Origin: Clusia tigrina | Lineage: Eukaryota > Arthropoda > Insecta > Diptera > Clusiidae | Assembly (NCBI GenBank): GCA_920105625.2 | Contig: OV050030.1 | Coordinates: 111,706,814-111,770,813, forward strand | Reading direction: 5' to 3' | DNA: 64,000 nucleotides | Part shown: one piece after another, positions 39,301-52,850 of the stretch | Numbering within the stretch: the first letter of the stretch is position 1 | Layout of the letters: every line of letters begins with the position of its first letter | Made by a program: the position numbers and the translations under genes | Notes under the pieces: generated by a model | Told to the model about the DNA's origin: nothing | The model's database searches: none | The model's input: only the letters and a program-made list of their open reading frames with translations

Positions 39301-40572
39301 ATATAAACATAGAATTCATCAATATGAAAAACATCTCCACAAAGATAAAATTTATTATTGCGCTATATAGAAACAATATAGCCATTGTTTAATTCGCAAC
39401 CACATGTTTCTAGGTCTAGGGTATCGGAATGTCAGTCTAATCCTAGTTGAGCTCTTTACTGGTTTTTTATTTAAATTATTTTATTTAATACAATCCAGTG
39501 ATTCGAACCAAAAACTCACTTTCGTAACAATATATTACGACATTTCTCTCCTTGAAAAACCGGCCATGGTTCACATTGATATAAATATTAAAATTTTTCG
39601 TTTCTAGGTTACAATAATATAGCTACATTCCATGAAGAACATTTGTAATTATAAGGAACAGTTTTGTTTATGTTGTACCTCTTTTTCATTTTCTTTGAGT
39701 TCGGCTTCTTTCTCTTTTACTCGTTGTACAAACAAACGTCCGTCTGTAGCCTAGACCTTAAAACAGAATGTGATATAAACATAGAATTCATCAATATGAA
39801 AAACATCTCCACAAAGATAAAATTTATTATTGCGCTATATAGAAACAATATAGCCATTGTTTAATTCGCAACCACATGTTTCTAGGCTAGGGTATCGGAA
39901 TGTCAGTCTAAATTTAGTTGAGCTCTTTACTGGTTTTTTATTTAAATTGTTTTATTTAATACAATCCAGTGATTCGAACCAAAAACTCACTTTCGTAACA
40001 ATATATTACGACATTTCTCTCCTTGAAAAACCGGCCATGGTTCACATTGATATAAATATTAAAATGTTTCGTTTCTAGGTTACAATAATATAGCTACATT
40101 CCATGAAGAACATTTGTAATTATAAGGAACAGTTTTGTTTATGTTGTACCTCTTTTTCATTTTCTTTGAGTTCGGCTTCTTTCTCTTTTACTCGTTGTAC
40201 AAACAAACGTCCGTCTGTAGCCTAGACCTTAAAACAGAATGTGATACAAACATAGAATTCATCAATATGAAAAACATCTCCACAAAGATAATATTTATTA
40301 TTGCGTTATATGGAAACAATATAGCCATTGTTTAATTCGCAACCACATGTCAGTCTAATCCTAGTTGAGCTCTTTACTGGTTTTTTACTTAAATTGTTTT
40401 ATTTAATACAATCTAGTGATTCGAACCAAAAACTCAGTTTCGTAACAATATATTACGACATTTCAATCCTCGAAAACCCGGCCATGGTTCACATTGATAT
40501 ACAAATTAAAATTTTTCGATTCTAGGTTACAATAATATGGCTACATTCCATGAAGAACATTTGTAATTATAA
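36351..40572 (+). repeat. Module X, copy 1 (monomers 78-86, nine monomers)
   Basis: The order is B one-T deletion, C, B one-T deletion, B (GATATAAATATT), C (GTGTTATAAAC; early stop), A/B chimera (TTTTTCATTTC tail), B (GCGCTATAT), B (GCGCTATAT again), D. Compared with X copies 2 and 3 it has one extra GCGCTATAT monomer (85, with CTAGGCTAGGG and CTAAATTTAG changes) and a 25-bp deletion in monomer 86. Monomers 81-84 (37,766-39,654; 1,889 bp) also match 64-67 and 71-74, linking X to the upstream 7-mer. Confidence 0.85.
40126..40572 (+). repeat. Subtype D monomer 86 with a 25-bp deletion (447 bp)
   Basis: This copy has the D marks TTTACTTAAATTG, AATCTAG, CATTTCAATCC, CGATTCTAGG and AATATGGCTAC. 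It reads CCACATGTCAGTC at 40,343-40,355, whereas other monomers have 25 more bases between ATGT and CAG. The lost segment begins just after one ATGT and ends with another, so 4-bp direct repeats flank the deletion. It is the largest length change in the window. Confidence 0.92.
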
Positions 40573-43406
40573 GGAACAGTTTTGTTTATGTTGTACCTCT
40601 TTTTCATTTTCTTTGAGTTCGGCTTCTTTCTCTTTTACTCGTTGTACAAACAAACGTCCGTCTGTAGCCTAGACCTTAAAACAGAATGTGATATAAACAT
40701 AGAATTCATCAATATGAAAAACATCTCCACAAAGATAAAATTTATTATTGCGTTATATAGAAACAATATAGCCATTGTTTAATTCGCAACCACATGTTTC
40801 TAGGTCTAGCGTATCGGAATGTCAGTCTAATCCTAGTTGAGCTCTTTACTGGTTTTTATTTAAATTGTTTTATTTAATACCATCCAGTGATTCGAACCAA
40901 AAACTCACTTTCGTAACAATATATTACGACATTTCTCTCCTCGAAAACCCGGCCATGGTTCACATTGATATACAAATTAAAATTTTTCGTTTCTAGGTTA
41001 CAATAATATAGCTACATTCCATGAAGAACATTTGTAATTATAAGGAACAGTTTTGTTTATGTTGTACCTCTTTTTCATTTTCTTTGAGTTCGGCTTCTTT
41101 CTCTTTTACTCGTTGTACAAACAAACGTCCGTCTGTAGCCTAGACCTTAAGACAGAATGTGATATAAACATAAGAATTCATCAATATGAAAAACATCTCC
41201 ACAAAGATAATATTAATTATTGCGTTATATGGAAACAATATAGCCATTGTTTAATTCGCAACCACATGTTTCTAGGTCTAGGGTATCGGAATGTCAGTCT
41301 AATCCTAGTTGAGCTCTTTACTGGTTTTTTATTTAAATTGTTTTATTTAATACAATCCAGTGATTCGAACCAAAAACTCACTTTCGTAACAATATATTAC
41401 GACATTTCTCTCCTCGAAAACCCGGCCATGGTTCACATTGATATACAAATTAAAATTTTTCGTTTCTAGGTTACAATAATATAGCTACATTCCATGAAGA
41501 ACATTTGTAATTATAAGGAACAGTTTTGTTTATGTTGTACCTCTTTTTCATTTTCTTTGAGTTCGGCTTCTTTCTCTTTTACTCGTTGTACAAACAAACG
41601 TCCGTCTGTAGCCTAGACCTTAAAACAGAATGTGATATAAACATAGAATTCATCAATATGAAAAACATCTCCACAAAGATAAAATTTATTATTGCGTTAT
41701 ATAGAAACAATATAGCCATTGTTTAATTCGCAACCACATGTTTCTAGGTCTAGGGTATCGGAATGTCAGTCTAATCCTAGTTGAGCTCTTTACTGGTTTT
41801 TTATTTAAATTGTTTTATTTAATACAATCCAGTGATTCGAACCAAAAACTCACTTTCGTAACAATATATTACGACATTTCTCTCCTTGAAAAACCGGCCA
41901 TGGTTCACATTGATATAAATATTAAAATTTTTCGTTTCTAGGTTACAATAATATAGCTACATTCCATGAAGAACATTTGTAATTATAAGGAACAGTTTTG
42001 TTTATGTTGTACCTCTTTTTCATTTTCTTTGAGTTCGGCTTCTTTCTCTTTTACTCGTTGTACAAACAAACGTCCGTCTGTAGCCTAGACCTTAAGACAA
42101 AATGTGATATAAACATAAGAATTCATCAATATGAAAAACATCTCCACAAAGATAATATTAATTATTGCGTTATATGGAAACAATATAGCCATTGTTTAAC
42201 TCGCAACCACATGTTTCTAGGTCTAGGGTATCGGAATGTCAGTCTAATCCTAGTGGAGCTCTTTACTGGATTTTTATTTAAATTGTTTTATTTAATACAA
42301 TTCAGTGATTCGAACCAAAAACTCACTTTCGTAACAATATATTACGACATTTCTCTCCTTGAAAAACCGGCCATGGTTCACATTGATATACAAATTAAAA
42401 TTTTTCGTTTCTAGGTTACAATAATATAGCTACATTCCATGAAGAACATTTGTAATTATAAGGAACAGTTTTGTTTATGTTGTACCTCTTTTCCATTTTC
42501 TTTGAGTTCGGCTTCTTTCTATTTTACTCGTTGTACAAACAAACGTTCGTCTGTAGACTAGACCTTAAAACAGAATGTGATATAAACATAGAATTCATCA
42601 ATATGAAAAACATCTCCACAAAGATAAAATTTATTATTGCGTTATATAGAAACAATATAGCCATTGTTTAATTCGGAACCACATGTTTCTAGGTCTAGGG
42701 TATCGGAATGTCAGTCTAATCCTAGTTGAGCTCTTTACTGGTTTTTTATTTAAATTGTTTTATTTAATACAATCCAGTGATTCGAACCAAAAACTCACTT
42801 TCGTAACAATATATTACGACATTTCTCTCCTCGAAAACCCGGCCATGGTTCACATTGATATACAAATTAAAATTTTTCGTTTCTAGGTTACAATAATATA
42901 GCTACATTCCATGAAGAACATTTGTAATTATAAGGAACAGTTTTGTTTATGTTGTACCTCTTTTTCATCTTCTTTGAGTTCGGCTTCTTTCTCTTTTACT
43001 CGTTGTACAAACAAACGTCCGTCTGTAGCCTAGACCTTAAGACAGAATGTGATATAAACATAAGAATTCATCAATATGAAAAACATCTCCACAGAGATAA
43101 TATTAATTATTGCGTTATATGGAAACAATATAGTCATTGTTTAATTCGCAACCACATGTTTCTAGGTCTAGGGTATCGGAATGTGAGTCTAATCCTAGTT
43201 GAGCTCTTTACTGGCTTTTTATTTAAATTGTTTTATTTAATACAATCCAGTGATTCGAACCAAAAACTCACTTTCGTAACAATATATTACGACATTTCTC
43301 TCCTCGAAAACCCGGCCATGGTTCACATTGATATACAAATTAAAATTTTTCGTTTCTAGGTTACAATAATATAGTTACATTCCATGAAGAACATTTGTAA
43401 TTATAA
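40573..43406 (+). repeat. Module Y, copy 1 (monomers 87-92, 2,834 bp)
   Basis: The order is B one-T deletion, C, B (GATATAAATATT), C (GACAAAATG; TTTAACTCGC; CAATTCAG), A, C (TTCATCTTC; ATAGTTACATTCC). The same order recurs at 43,407 and 50,017. Copy-specific changes include CTAGCGTATCGG near 40,808, CTAGTGGAGC and CTGGATTTTTA in monomer 90, and CACAGAGAT, ATAGTCATTG and AATGTGAGTC in monomer 92. Confidence 0.87.
42462..42933 (+). repeat. Lone subtype A monomer 91 in module Y
   Basis: This is an A monomer flanked by C monomers 90 and 92. Equivalent A monomers are 97 (45,296-45,767) and 111 (51,906-52,377) in the other Y copies. Private changes here are TTTCTATTTTAC near 42,518 and TTCGGAACC near 42,674. 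Apart from such changes these copies read like the A-block consensus, unlike monomers 44 and 49. Confidence 0.88.
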
Positions 43407-46240
43407 GGAACAGTTTTGTTTATGTTGTACCTCTTTTTCATTTTCTTTGAGTTCGGCTTCTTTCTCTTTTACTCGTTGTACAAACAAACGTCCGTCTGTA
43501 GCCTAGACCTTAAAACAGAATGTGATATAAACATAGAATTCATCAATATGAAAAACATCTCCACAAAGATAAAATTTATTATTGCGTTATATAGAAACAA
43601 TATAGCCATTGTTTAATTCGCAATCACATGTTTCTAGGTCTAGGGTATCGGAATGTCAGTCTAATCGTAGTTGAGCTCTTTACTGGTTTTTATTTAAATT
43701 GTTTTATTTAATACAATCCAGTGATTCGAACCAAAAACTCACTTTCGTAACAATATATTACGACATTTCTCTCCTCGAAAACCCGGCCATGGTTCACATT
43801 GATATACAAATTAAAATTTTTCGTTTCTAGGTTACAATAATATAGCTACATTCCATGAAGAACATTTGTAATTATAAGGAACAGTTTTGTTTATGTTGTA
43901 CCTCTTTTTCATTTTCTTTGAGTTCGGCTTCTTTCTCTTTTACTCGTTGTACAAACAAACGTCCGTCTGTAGCCTAGACCTTAAGACAGAATGTGATATA
44001 AACATAAGAATTCATCAATATGAAAAACATCTCCACAAAGATAATATTAATTATTGCGTTATATAGAAACAATATATCCATTGTTTAATTCGCAACCACA
44101 TGTTTCTAGGTCTAGGGTATCGGAATGTCAGTCTAATCCTAGTTGAGCTCTTTACTGGTTTTTTATTTAAATTGTTTTATTTAATACAATCCAGTGATTC
44201 GAACCAAAAACTCACTTTCGTAACAATATATTACGACATTTCTCTCCTCGAAAACCCGGCCATGGTTCACATTGATATACAAATTAAAATTTTTCGTTTC
44301 TAGGTTACAATAATATAGCTACATTCCATGAAGAACATTTGTAATTATAAGGAACAGTTTTGTTTATGTTGTACCTCTTTTTCATTTTCTTTGAGTTCGG
44401 CTTCTTTCTCTTTTACTCGTTGTACAAACAAACGTCCGTCTGTAGCCTAGACCTTAAAACAGAATGTGATATAAACATAGAATTCATCAATATGAAAAAC
44501 ATCTCCACAAAAATAAAATTTATTATTGCGTTATATAGAAACAATATAGCCATTGTTTAATTCGCAACCACATGTTTCTAGGTCTAGGGTATCGGAATGT
44601 CAGTCTAATCCTAGTTGAGCTCTTTACTGGTTTTTTATTTAAATTGTTTTATTTAATACAATCCAGTGATTCGAACCAAAAACTCACTTTCGTAACAATA
44701 TATTACGACATTTCTCTCCTTGAAAAACCGGCCATGGTTCACATTGATATAAATATTAAAATTTTTCGTTTCTAGGTTACAATAATATAGCTACATTCCA
44801 TGAAGAACATTTGTAATTATAAGGAACAGTTTTGTTTATGTTGTACCTCTTTTTCATTTTCTTTGAGTTCGGCTTCTTTCTCTTTTACTCGTTGTACAAA
44901 CAAACGTCCGTCTGTAGCCTAGACCTTAAGACAAAATGTGATATAAACATAAGAATTCATCAATATGAAAAACATCTCCACAAAGATAATATTAATTATT
45001 GCGTTATATGGAAACAATATAGCCATTGTTTAACTCGCAACCACATGTTTCTAGGTCTAGGGTATCGGAATGTCAGTCTAATCCTAGTTGAGCTCTTTAC
45101 TGGTTTTTTATTTAAATTGTTTTATTTAATACAATTCAGTGATTCGAACCAAAAACTCACTTTCGTAACAATATATTACGACATTTCTCTCCTTGAAAAA
45201 CCGGCCATGGTTCACATTGATATACAAATTAAAATTTTTCGTTTCTAGGTTACAATAATATAGCTACATTCCATGAAGAACATTTGTAATTATAAGGAAC
45301 AGTTTTGTTTATGTTGTACCTCTTTTCCATTTTCTTTGAGTTCGGCTTCTTTCTCTTTTACTCGTTGTACAAACAAACGTTCGTCTGTAGACTAGACCTT
45401 AAAACAGAATGTGATATAAACATAGAATTCATCAATATGAAAAACATCTCCACAAAGATAAAATTTATTATTGCGTTATATAGAAACAATATAGCCATTG
45501 TTTAATTCGCAACCACATGTTTCTAGGTCTAGGGTATCGGAATGTCAGTCTAATCCTAGTTGAGCTCTTTACTGGTTTTTTATTTAAATTGTTTTATTTA
45601 ATACAATCCAGTGATTCGAACCAAAAACTCACTTTCGTAACAATATATTACGACATTTCTCTCCTCGAAAACCCGGCCATGGTTCACATTGATATACAAA
45701 TTAAAATTTTTCGTTTCTAGGTTACAATAATATAGCTACATTCCATGAAGAACATTTGTAATTATAAGGAACAGTTTTGTTTATGTTGTACCTCTTTTTC
45801 ATCTTCTTTGAGTTCGGCTTCTTTCTCTTTTACTCGTTGTACAAACAAACGTCCATCTGTAGCCTAGACCTTAAGACAGAATGTGATATAAACATAAGAA
45901 TTCATCAATATGAAAAACATCTCCACAAAGATAATATTAATTATTGCGTTATATGGAAACAATATAGCCATTGTTTAATTCGCAACCACATGTTTCTAGG
46001 TCTAGGGTATCGGAATGTCAGTCTAATCGTAGTTGAGCTCTTTACTGGTTTTTTATTTAAATTGTTTTATTTAATACAATCCAGTGATTCGAACCAAAAA
46101 CTCATTTTCGTAACAATATATTACGACATTTCTCTCCTCGAAAACCCGGCCATGGTTCACATTGATATACAAATTAAAATTTTTCGTTTCTAGGTTACAA
46201 TAATATAGTTACATTCCATGAAGAAAATTTGTAATTATAA
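43407..46240 (+). repeat. Module Y, copy 2 (monomers 93-98); first part of 14-mer HOR copy 1
   Basis: The Y order is the same as copy 1, with marks shared only with copy 3: CAATCACATG and CTAATCGTAG in the first monomer; the C insertion combined with a retained TAG (ATATAGAAAC, ATATATCC) in the second; ACAAAAATAAAA in the third; GTCCATCTGTAG, CTCATTTTCG and GAAGAAAATTTG at the sixth. Copies 2 and 3 are therefore closer to each other than to copy 1, although copy 2 lies directly beside copy 1. Confidence 0.9.
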
Positions 46241-49200
46241 GGAACAGTTTTGTTTATGTTGTACCTCTTTTTCATTTTCTTTGAGTTCGGCTTCTTTCTC
46301 TTTTACTCGTTGTACAAACAAACGTCCGTCTGTAGCCTAGACCTTAAAACAGAATGTGATATAAACATAGAATTCATCAATATGAAAAACATCTCCACAA
46401 AGATAAAATTTATTATTGCGTTATATAGAAACAATATAGCCATTGTTTAATTCGCAACCACATGTTTCTAGGTCTAGGGTATCGGAATGTCAGTCTAATC
46501 CTAGTTGAGCTCTTTACTGGTTTTTATTTAAATTGTTTTATTTAATACAATCCAGTGATTCGAACCAAAAACTCACTTTCGTAACAATATATTACGACAT
46601 TTCTCTCCTCGAAAACCCGGCCATGGTTCACATTGATATACAAATTAAAATTTTTCGTTTCTAGGTTACAATAATATAGCTACATTCCATGAAGAATATT
46701 TGTAATTATAAGGAACAGTTTTGTTTATGTTGTACCTCTTTTTCATTTTCTTTGAGTTCGGCTTCTTTCTCTTTTACTCGTTGTACAAACAAACGTCCGT
46801 CTGTAGCCTAGACCTTAAGACAGAATGTGATATAAACATAAGAATTCATCAATATGAAAAACATCTCCACAAAGATAATATTAATTATTGCGTTATATGG
46901 AAACAATATAGCCATTGTTTAATTCGCAACCACATGTTTCTAGGTCTAGGGTATCGGAATGTCAGTCTTATCCTAGTTGAGCTCTTTACTGGTTTTTTAT
47001 TTAAATTGTTTTATTTAATACAATCCAGTGATTCGAACCAAAAACTCACTTTCGTAACAATATATTACGACATTTCTCTCCTCGAAAACCTGGCCATGGT
47101 TCACATTGATATACAAATTAAAATTTTTCGTTTCTAGGTTACAATAATATAGCTACATTCCATGAAGAACATTTGTAATTATAAGGAACAGTTTTGTTTA
47201 TGTTGTACCTCTTTTTCATTTTCTTTGAGTTCGGCTTCTTTCTCTTTTACTCGTTGTACAAACAAACGTCCGTCTGTAGCCTAGACCTTAAAACAGAATG
47301 TGATATAAACATAGAATTCATCAATATGAAAAACATCTCCACAAAGATAAAATTTATTATTGCGTTATATAGAAACAATATAGCCATTGTTTAATTCGCA
47401 ACCACATGTTTCTAGGTCTAGGGTATCGGAATGTCAGTCTAATCCTAGTTGAGCTCTTTACTGGTTTTTATTTAAATTGTTTTATTTAATACAATCCAGT
47501 GATTCGAACCAAAAACTCACTTTCGTAACAATATATTACGACATTTCTCTCCTCGAAAACCCGGCCATTGTTCACATTGATATACAAATTAAAATTTTTC
47601 GTTTCTAGGTTACAATAATATAGCTACATTCCATGAAGAACATTTGTAATTATAAGGAACAGTTTTGTTTATGTTGTACCTCTTTTTCATTTTCTTTGAG
47701 TTCGGCTTCTTTCTCTTTTACTCGTTGTACAAACAAACGTCCGTCTGTAGCCTAGACCTTAAAACAGAATGTGATATAAACATAGAATTCATCAATATGA
47801 AAAACATCTTCACAAAGATAAAATTTATTATTGCGTTATATAGAAACAATATAGCCATTGTTTAATTCGCAACCACATGTTTCTAGGTCTAGGGTATCGG
47901 AATGTCAGTCTAATCCTAGTTGAGCTCTTTACTGGTTTTTTATTTAAATTGTTTTATTTAATACAATCCAGTGATTCGAACCAAAAACTCACTTTCGTAA
48001 CAATATATTACGACATTTCTCTCCTTGAAAAACCGGCCATGGTTCACATTGATATAAATATTAAAATTTTTCGTTTCTAGGTTACAATAATATAGCTACA
48101 TTCCATGAAGAACATTTGTAATTATAAGGAACAGTTTTGTTTCTGTTGTACCTCTTTTTCATTTTCTTTGAGTTCGGCTTCTTTCTCTTTTACTCGTTGT
48201 ACAAACAAACGTCCGTCTGTAGCCTAGACCTTAAGACAAATTGTGATATAAACAAAAGAATTCATCAATATGAAAAACATCTCCACAAAGATAATATTAA
48301 TTATTGCGTTATATGGAAACAATATAGCCATTGTTTAACTCGCAACCACATGTTTCTAGGTCTAGGGTATCGGAATGTCAGTCTAATCCTAGTTGAGCTC
48401 TTTACTGGTTTTTTATTTAAATTGTTTTATTTAATACAATTCAGTGATTCGAACCAAAAACTCACTTTCGTAACAATATATTACGACATTTCTCTCCTTG
48501 AAAAACCGGCCATGGTTCACATTGATATACAAATTAAAATTTTTCGTTTCTAGGTTACAATAATATAGCTACATTCCATGAAGAACATTTGTAATTATAA
48601 GGAACAGTTTTGTTTATGTTGTACCTCTTTTTCATTTTCTTTGAGTTCGGCTTCTTTCTCTTTTACTCGTTGTACAAACAAACGTTCGTCTGTAGACTAG
48701 ACCTTAAAACAGAATGTGATATAAACATAGAATTCATCAATATGAAAAACATCTTCACAAAGATAAAATTTATTATTGCGTTATATAGAAACAATATAGC
48801 CATTGTTTAATTCGCAACCACATGTTTCTAGGTCTAGGGTATCGGAATGTCAGTCTAATCTTAGTTGAGCTCTTTACTGGTTTTTTATTTAAATTGTTTT
48901 ATTTAATACAATCCAGTGATTCGAACCAAAAACTCACTTTCGTAACAATATATTACGACATTTCTCTCCTTGAAAAACCGGCCATGGTTCACATTGATAT
49001 ACAAATTAAAATTTTTCATTTCTAGGTTACAATAATATAGCTACATTCCATGAAGAACATTTGTAATTATAAGGAACAGTTTTGTTTATGTTGTACCTCT
49101 TTTTCATTTTCTTTGAGTTCGTCTTCTTTCTCTTTTACTCGTTGTACAAACAAACGTCCGTCTGTAGCCTAGACCTTAAAACAGAATGTGATATAAACAT

Positions 49201-50016
49201 AGAATTCATCAATATGAAAAACATCTCCACAAAGATAAAATTTATTATTGCGCTATATAGAAACAATATAGCCATTGTTTAATTCGCAACCACATGTTTC
49301 TATGTCTAGGGTATCGGAATGTCAGTCTAATCCTAGTTGAGCTCTTTACTGGTTTTTTATTTAAATTGTTTTATTTAATACAATCCAGTGATTCGAACCA
49401 AAAACTCACTTTCGTAACAATATATTACGACATTTCTCTCCTTGAAAAACCGGCCATGGTTCACATTGATATAAATATTAAAATTTTTCGTTTCTAGGTT
49501 ACAATAATATAGCTACATTCCATGAAGAACATTTGTAATTATAAGGAACATTTTTGTTTATGTTGTACCTCTTTTTCATTTTCTTTGAGTTCGGCTTCTT
49601 TCTCTTTTACTCGTTGTACAAACAAACGTCCGTCTGTAGCCTAGACCTTAAAACAGAATGTGATATAAACATAGAATTCATCAATATGAAAAACATCTCC
49701 ACAAAGATAATATTAATTATTGCGTTATATGGAAACAATATAGCCATTGTTTAATTCGCAACCACATGTTTCTAAGTCTAGGGTATCTGAATGTCAGTCT
49801 AATCCTAGTTGAGCTCTTTACTGGTTTTTTACTTAAATTGTTTTATTTAATACAATCTAGTGATTCGAACCAAAAACTCACTTTCGTAACAATCTATTAC
49901 GACATTTCAATCCTCGAAAACCCGGCCATGGTTCACATTGATATACAAATTAAAATTTTTCGATTCTAGGTTACAATAATATGGCTACATTCCATGAAGA
50001 ACATTTGTAATTATAA
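46241..50016 (+). repeat. Module X, copy 2 (monomers 99-106, 3,776 bp); second part of 14-mer HOR copy 1
   Basis: The order is B one-T deletion, C (GAAGAATATT just before it; CAGTCTTATCC), B one-T deletion, B (ACATCTTCAC; GATATAAATATT), C (GACAAATTGTG; AAACAAAAGAATTC), A/B chimera (ACATCTTCAC), B (GCGCTATAT), D. It joins Y copy 2 to form a 6,610-bp unit. Private changes include TTTCTGTTG near 48,141 in place of the ORF-a ATG, TTCGTCTTC near 49,121 and TCTATGTCTAGG near 49,300. Confidence 0.9.
49545..50016 (+). repeat. Subtype D monomer 106
   Basis: This is a full-length D copy with TTCTAAGTCTAGG, GGTATCTGAATG, TTTACTTAAATTG, AATCTAG, CATTTCAATCC, CGATTCTAGG and AATATGGCTAC. Its first half has the C bases AATATTAATT and ATATGGAAAC but no inserted A, so it keeps separate ORF-a and ORF-b. 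A private AATCTATTACG occurs near 49,891. Confidence 0.9.
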
Positions 50017-52850
50017 GGAACAGTTTTGTTTATGTTGTACCTCTTTTTCATTTTCTTTGAGTTCGGCTTCTTTCTCTTTTACTCGTTGTACAAACAAACG
50101 TCCGTCTGTAGCCTAGACCTTAAAACAGAATGTGATATAAACATAGAATTCATCAATATGAAAAACATCTCCACAAAGATAAAATTTATTATTGCGTTAT
50201 ATAGAAACAATATAGCCATTGTTTAATTCGCAATCACATGTTTCTAGGTCTAGGGTATCGGAATGGCAGTCTAATCGTAGTTGAGCTCTTTACTGGTTTT
50301 TATTTAAATTGTTTTATTTAATACAATCCAGTGATTCGAACCAAAAACTCACTTTCGTAACAATATATTACGACATTTCTCTCCTCGAAAACCCGGCCAT
50401 GGTTCACATTGATATACAAATTAAAATTTTTCGTTTCTAGGTTACAATAATATAGCTACATTCCATGAAGAACATTTGTAATTATAAGGAACAGTTTTGT
50501 TTATGTTGTACCTCTTTTTCATTTTCTTTGAGTTCGGCTTCTTTCTCTTTTACTCGTTGTACAAACAAACGTCCGTCTGTAGCCTAGACCTTAAGACAGA
50601 ATGTGATATAAACATAAGAATTCATCAATATGAAAAACATCTCCACAAAGATAATATTAATTATTGCGTTATATAGAAACAATATATCCATTGTTTAATT
50701 CGCAACCACATGTTTCTAGGTCTAGGGTATCGGAATGTCAGTCTAATCCTAGTTGAGCTCTTTACTGGTTTTTTATTTAAATTGTTTTATTTAATACAAT
50801 CCAGTGATTCGAACCAAAAACTCACTTTCGTAACAATATATTACGACATTTCTCTCCTCGAAAACCCGGCCATGGTTCACATTGATATACAAATTAAAAT
50901 TTTTCGTTTCTAGGTTACAATAATATAGCTACATTCCATGAAGAACATTTGTAATTATAAGGAACAGTTTTGTTTATGTTGTACCTCTTTTTCATTTTCT
51001 TTGAGTTCGGCTTCTTTCTCTTTTACTCGTTGTACAAACAAACGTCCGTCTGTAGCCTAGACCTTAAAACAGAATGTGATATAAACATAGAATTCATCAA
51101 TATGAAAAACATCTCCACAAAAATAAAATTTATTATTGCGTTATATAGAAACAATATAGCCATTGTTTAATTCGCAACCACATGTTTCTAGGTCTAGGGT
51201 ATCGGAATGTCAGTCTAATCCTAGTTGAGCTCTTTACTGGTTTTTTATTTAAATTGTTTTATTTAATACAATCCAGTGATTCGAACCAAAAACTCACTTT
51301 CGTAACAATATATTACGACATTTCTCTCCTTGAAAAACCGGCCAAGGTTCACATTGATATAAATATTAAAATTTTTCGTTTCTAGGTTACAATAATATAG
51401 CTACATTCCATGAAGAACATTTGTAATTATAAGGAACAGTTTTGTTTATGTTGTACCTCTTTTTCATTTTCTTTGAGTTCGGCTTCTTTCTCTTTTACTC
51501 GTTGTACAAACAAACGTCCGTCTGTAGCCTAGACCTTAAGACAAAATGTGATATAAACATAAGAATTCATCAATATGAAAAACATCTCCACAAAGATAAT
51601 ATTAATTATTGCGTTATATGGAAACAATATAGCCATTGTTTAACTCGCAACCACATGTTTCTAGGTCTAGGGTATCGGAATGTCAGTCTAATCCTAGTTG
51701 AGCTCTTTACTGGTTTTTTATTTAAATTGTTTTATTTAATACAATTCAGTGATTCGAACCAAAAACTCACTTTCGTAACAATATATTACGACATTTCTCT
51801 CCTTGAAAAACCGGCCATGGTTCACATTGATATACAAATTAAAATTTTTCGTTTCTAGGTTACAATAATATAGCTACATTCCATGAAGAACATTTGTAAT
51901 TATAAGGAACAGTTTTGTTTATGTTGTACCTCTTTTCCATTTTCTTTGAGTTCGGCTTCTTTCTCTTTTACTCGTTGTACAAACAAACGTTCGTCTGTAG
52001 ACTAGACCTTAAAACAGAATGTGATATAAACATAGAATTCATCAATATGAAAAACATCTCCACAAAGATAAAATTTATTATTGCGTTATATAGAAACAAT
52101 ATAGCCATTGTTTAATTCGCAACCACATGTTTCTAGGTCTAGGATATCGGAATGTCAGTCTAATCCTAGTTGAGCTCTTTACTGGTTTTTTATTTAAATT
52201 GTTTTATTTAATACAATCCAGTGATTCGAACCAAAAACTCACTTTCGTAACAATATATTACGACATTTCTCTCCTCGAAAACCCGGCCATGGTTCACATT
52301 GATATACAAATTAAAATTTTTCGTTTCTAGGTTACAATAATATAGCTACATTCCATGAAGAACATTTGTAATTATAAGGAACAGTTTTGTTTATGTTGTA
52401 CCTCTTTTTCATCTTCTTTGAGTTCGGCTTCTTTCTCTTTTACTCGTTGTACAAACAAACGTCCATCTGTAGCCTAGACCTTAAGACAGAATGTGATATA
52501 AACATAAGAATTCATCAATATGAAAAACATCTCCACAAAGATAATATTAATTATTGCGTTATATGGAAACAATATAGCCATTGTTTAATTCGCAACCACA
52601 TGTTTCTAGGTCTAGGGTATCGGAATGTCAGTCTAATCGTAGTTGAGCTCTTTACTGGTTTTTTATTTAAATTGTTTTATTTAATACAATCCAGTGATTC
52701 GAACCAAAAACTCATTTTCGCAACAATATATTACGACATTTCTCTCCTCGAAAACCCGGCCATGGTTCACATTGATATACAAATTAAAATTTTTCGTTTC
52801 TAGGTTACAATAATATAGTTACATTCCATGAAGAAAATTTGTAATTATAA
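50017..52850 (+). repeat. Module Y, copy 3 (monomers 107-112); first part of 14-mer HOR copy 2
   Basis: This matches Y copy 2 at 6,610 bp spacing, with CAATCACATG near 50,232, CTAATCGTAG near 50,271, ATATATCC near 50,684, ACAAAAATAAAA near 51,118, GTCCATCTG near 52,462 and ATAGTTACATTCC near 52,816. Private changes include AATGGCAGTC near 50,263, GGCCAAGG near 51,342, CTAGGATATCGG near 52,140 and TTTTCGCAAC near 52,716. Confidence 0.9.
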
